Assembly: GCF_019511445.1 (NCBI RefSeq) | Contig: NZ_JAEUAN010000005.1 | Span: 1 to 64,000 of the forward strand | Direction of reading: 5' to 3' | Length of the DNA: 64,000 nt | Source: Aliirhizobium wenxiniae | Lineage (GTDB): Bacteria; Pseudomonadota; Alphaproteobacteria; Rhizobiales; Rhizobiaceae | Part shown: positions 63,252-64,000 of the stretch, piece after piece | Layout: each line of letters begins with the position of its first letter | How positions within the stretch are numbered: the first letter of the stretch is position 1 | Translations under genes and position numbers: made by a program | The notes under the pieces: model-generated | Database searches by the model: none | The model's input: only the letters and a program-made list of their open reading frames with translations | What the model was told of the DNA's origin: nothing

Positions 63252-63878
63252 ATGTCCTACGGATTTCTGGATATCGCCTCAACGCCAAGCGTGCGGTCAG
63301 CACAGGCCGAAATGGGTGTCGATCAGTTCTGGTCCGATTTTTCCGGCGATCGCACGATGGATCGGTTCACCGAAGGCGAAAAGGCCTTCATCGCCGAGCG
63401 CGACAGCTTTTACATGGCCTCGGTTTCCGAAACCGGCTGGCCCTATATCCAGCATCGCGGCGGGCCTGCAGGCTTTCTGAAAGTCGTCGACGACCGGACG
63501 CTCGCTTTTGCCGATTACCGCGGCAATCGCCAGTATATTTCGACCGGCAATCTGGCCGCCAGCGACAAGGCCTGCCTCTTCCTGATGGATTACCCGCGCC
63601 GCGCCCGGCTGAAGATCTATGCCCATGTCGAAAAGCTGGCGCTGGACGAGGATCCGGCGATCACCGCACTCGTTACCGATGCCGGTTATCGGGGCCGGGC
63701 CGAGCGCATCTTCAAGGTGCGGCTGGAAGCCTTCGACTGGAACTGCCCGCAGCATATCACCCCGCGCTTCACCGAACGGGAGATCGCCGCCGCGATGCGC
63801 CCGATGCAGGAGCGCCTTGCCCAGCTTGAAAAGGAAAATGCGGAATTGAGGGCCAAGGCAGGCACAGGGGCAATCTAG
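63252..63878 (+). CDS. PNPOx-like flavin-binding protein
   Basis: A 208-residue protein with the split beta-barrel of the pyridoxamine 5'-phosphate oxidase-like family (about 40-150: FYMASVSETGWPYIQHRGG, LAFADYRGNRQYISTGNL). C-terminal part is a coiled coil (MQERLAQLEKENAELRAK). FMN binding is expected; the reaction is unknown. AGGGAGAACG lies upstream of the ATG. It overlaps the LysR gene on the other strand by four bases at the stops. Confidence 0.85.
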   Translation: MSYGFLDIASTPSVRSAQAEMGVDQFWSDFSGDRTMDRFTEGEKAFIAERDSFYMASVSETGWPYIQHRGGPAGFLKVVDDRTLAFADYRGNRQYISTGNLAASDKACLFLMDYPRRARLKIYAHVEKLALDEDPAITALVTDAGYRGRAERIFKVRLEAFDWNCPQHITPRFTEREIAAAMRPMQERLAQLEKENAELRAKAGTGAI

Positions 63879-64000
63879 GTCCCGATCGGGAAGACCGCGC
63901 GCAACCTCGGAACCGCGAAATCGAGAAAGCTGCGCATCTTGATCGGCATCTGGCCCCGCGAGGCATGGATCAACTGCACCGGCACGGGGTCGATTTCGTA
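63875..64000 (-). CDS. LysR-family regulator, C-terminal end (partial)
   Basis: The last 41 codons of a gene running off the window: YEIDPVPVQLIHASRGQMPI, then KMRSFLDFAVPRLRAVF to the stop. The phrase RGQMPIKMRSFLDFAVPRLR is the usual end of LysR substrate-binding domains. The helix-turn-helix lies outside. Convergent with the PNPOx-like gene. Confidence 0.8.
   Translation of the reverse strand, partial: YEIDPVPVQLIHASRGQMPIKMRSFLDFAVPRLRAVFPIGT

Noticed and set aside
1..64000. CRISPR array, prophage, integrated element or attachment site
   Set aside because: No evenly spaced direct repeats, integrase, transposase, capsid gene or tRNA-end duplication was seen on reading the window.

Overview
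The window reads as chromosomal DNA of a Rhizobiaceae alphaproteobacterium close to Agrobacterium, Rhizobium or Neorhizobium. The evidence is the RopA-type Porin_2 pair, a single bifunctional Rsh, the gene order acpS-lepB-rnc-era-recO, a psd-pssA operon, chemoreceptors ending in WEEF, a RirA-type iron box, and rhizobial-style intergenic palindromes. GC is high and evenly distributed. I see no rRNA, tRNA, insertion sequence, prophage or CRISPR array.

Layout. 1-2.7 kb: two tandem outer-membrane porins. 2.9-13 kb: cell-wall and core genes (lytic transglycosylase, dapA, smpB, a YbhN-like membrane protein, ada, a NYN-domain protein, rpoZ, rsh). 13-18 kb: cspA, rpsU, uppP, a DUF3829 lipoprotein and a Tat-exported SMP-30 protein. 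18-22.6 kb: two tandem chemoreceptors whose upstream regions share motifs. 22.8-29 kb: small DUF3563 and DUF2062 proteins, acpS-lepB-rnc-era, a PAS protein and recO behind a mosaic repeat. 29-37 kb: transporters, a DUF2339/HD/MOSC operon and an MscS channel. 37-39 kb: a phosphatase/HD/ygfZ operon with overlapping genes. 39-45.4 kb: an iron module (siderophore-interacting reductase, TonB receptor, AraC regulator, ABC exporter) with a candidate RirA operator. 45.5-51 kb: small conserved proteins, a NUDIX hydrolase, back-to-back higBA and parDE toxin-antitoxin pairs, YnfA, an SRAP protein and a LysE exporter. 51-56 kb: pssA-psd, several small proteins and an Atm1-type ABC exporter. 56-64 kb: a TetR/DUF6544 pair, a LysM protein, a LOG-family enzyme, a cupin, rarD, a PCMT-like methyltransferase, a PNPOx-like protein and the 3' end of a LysR gene.

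Most of the window is conserved rhizobial housekeeping. The more accessory parts are the TA pair, the iron module and the TetR/DUF6544 pair. I did not find a clearly new multi-gene system. The most interesting signals are structural: Shine-Dalgarno sequences inside hairpins in front of ropA and cspA, a multi-hairpin gene-free block before rpoZ, an operator overlapping a probably leaderless higB promoter, duplicated chemoreceptor leaders, a 14-bp perfect hairpin beyond mscS, and several small proteins of 41-51 residues. All functional calls rest on reading the sequence; no database search was run.
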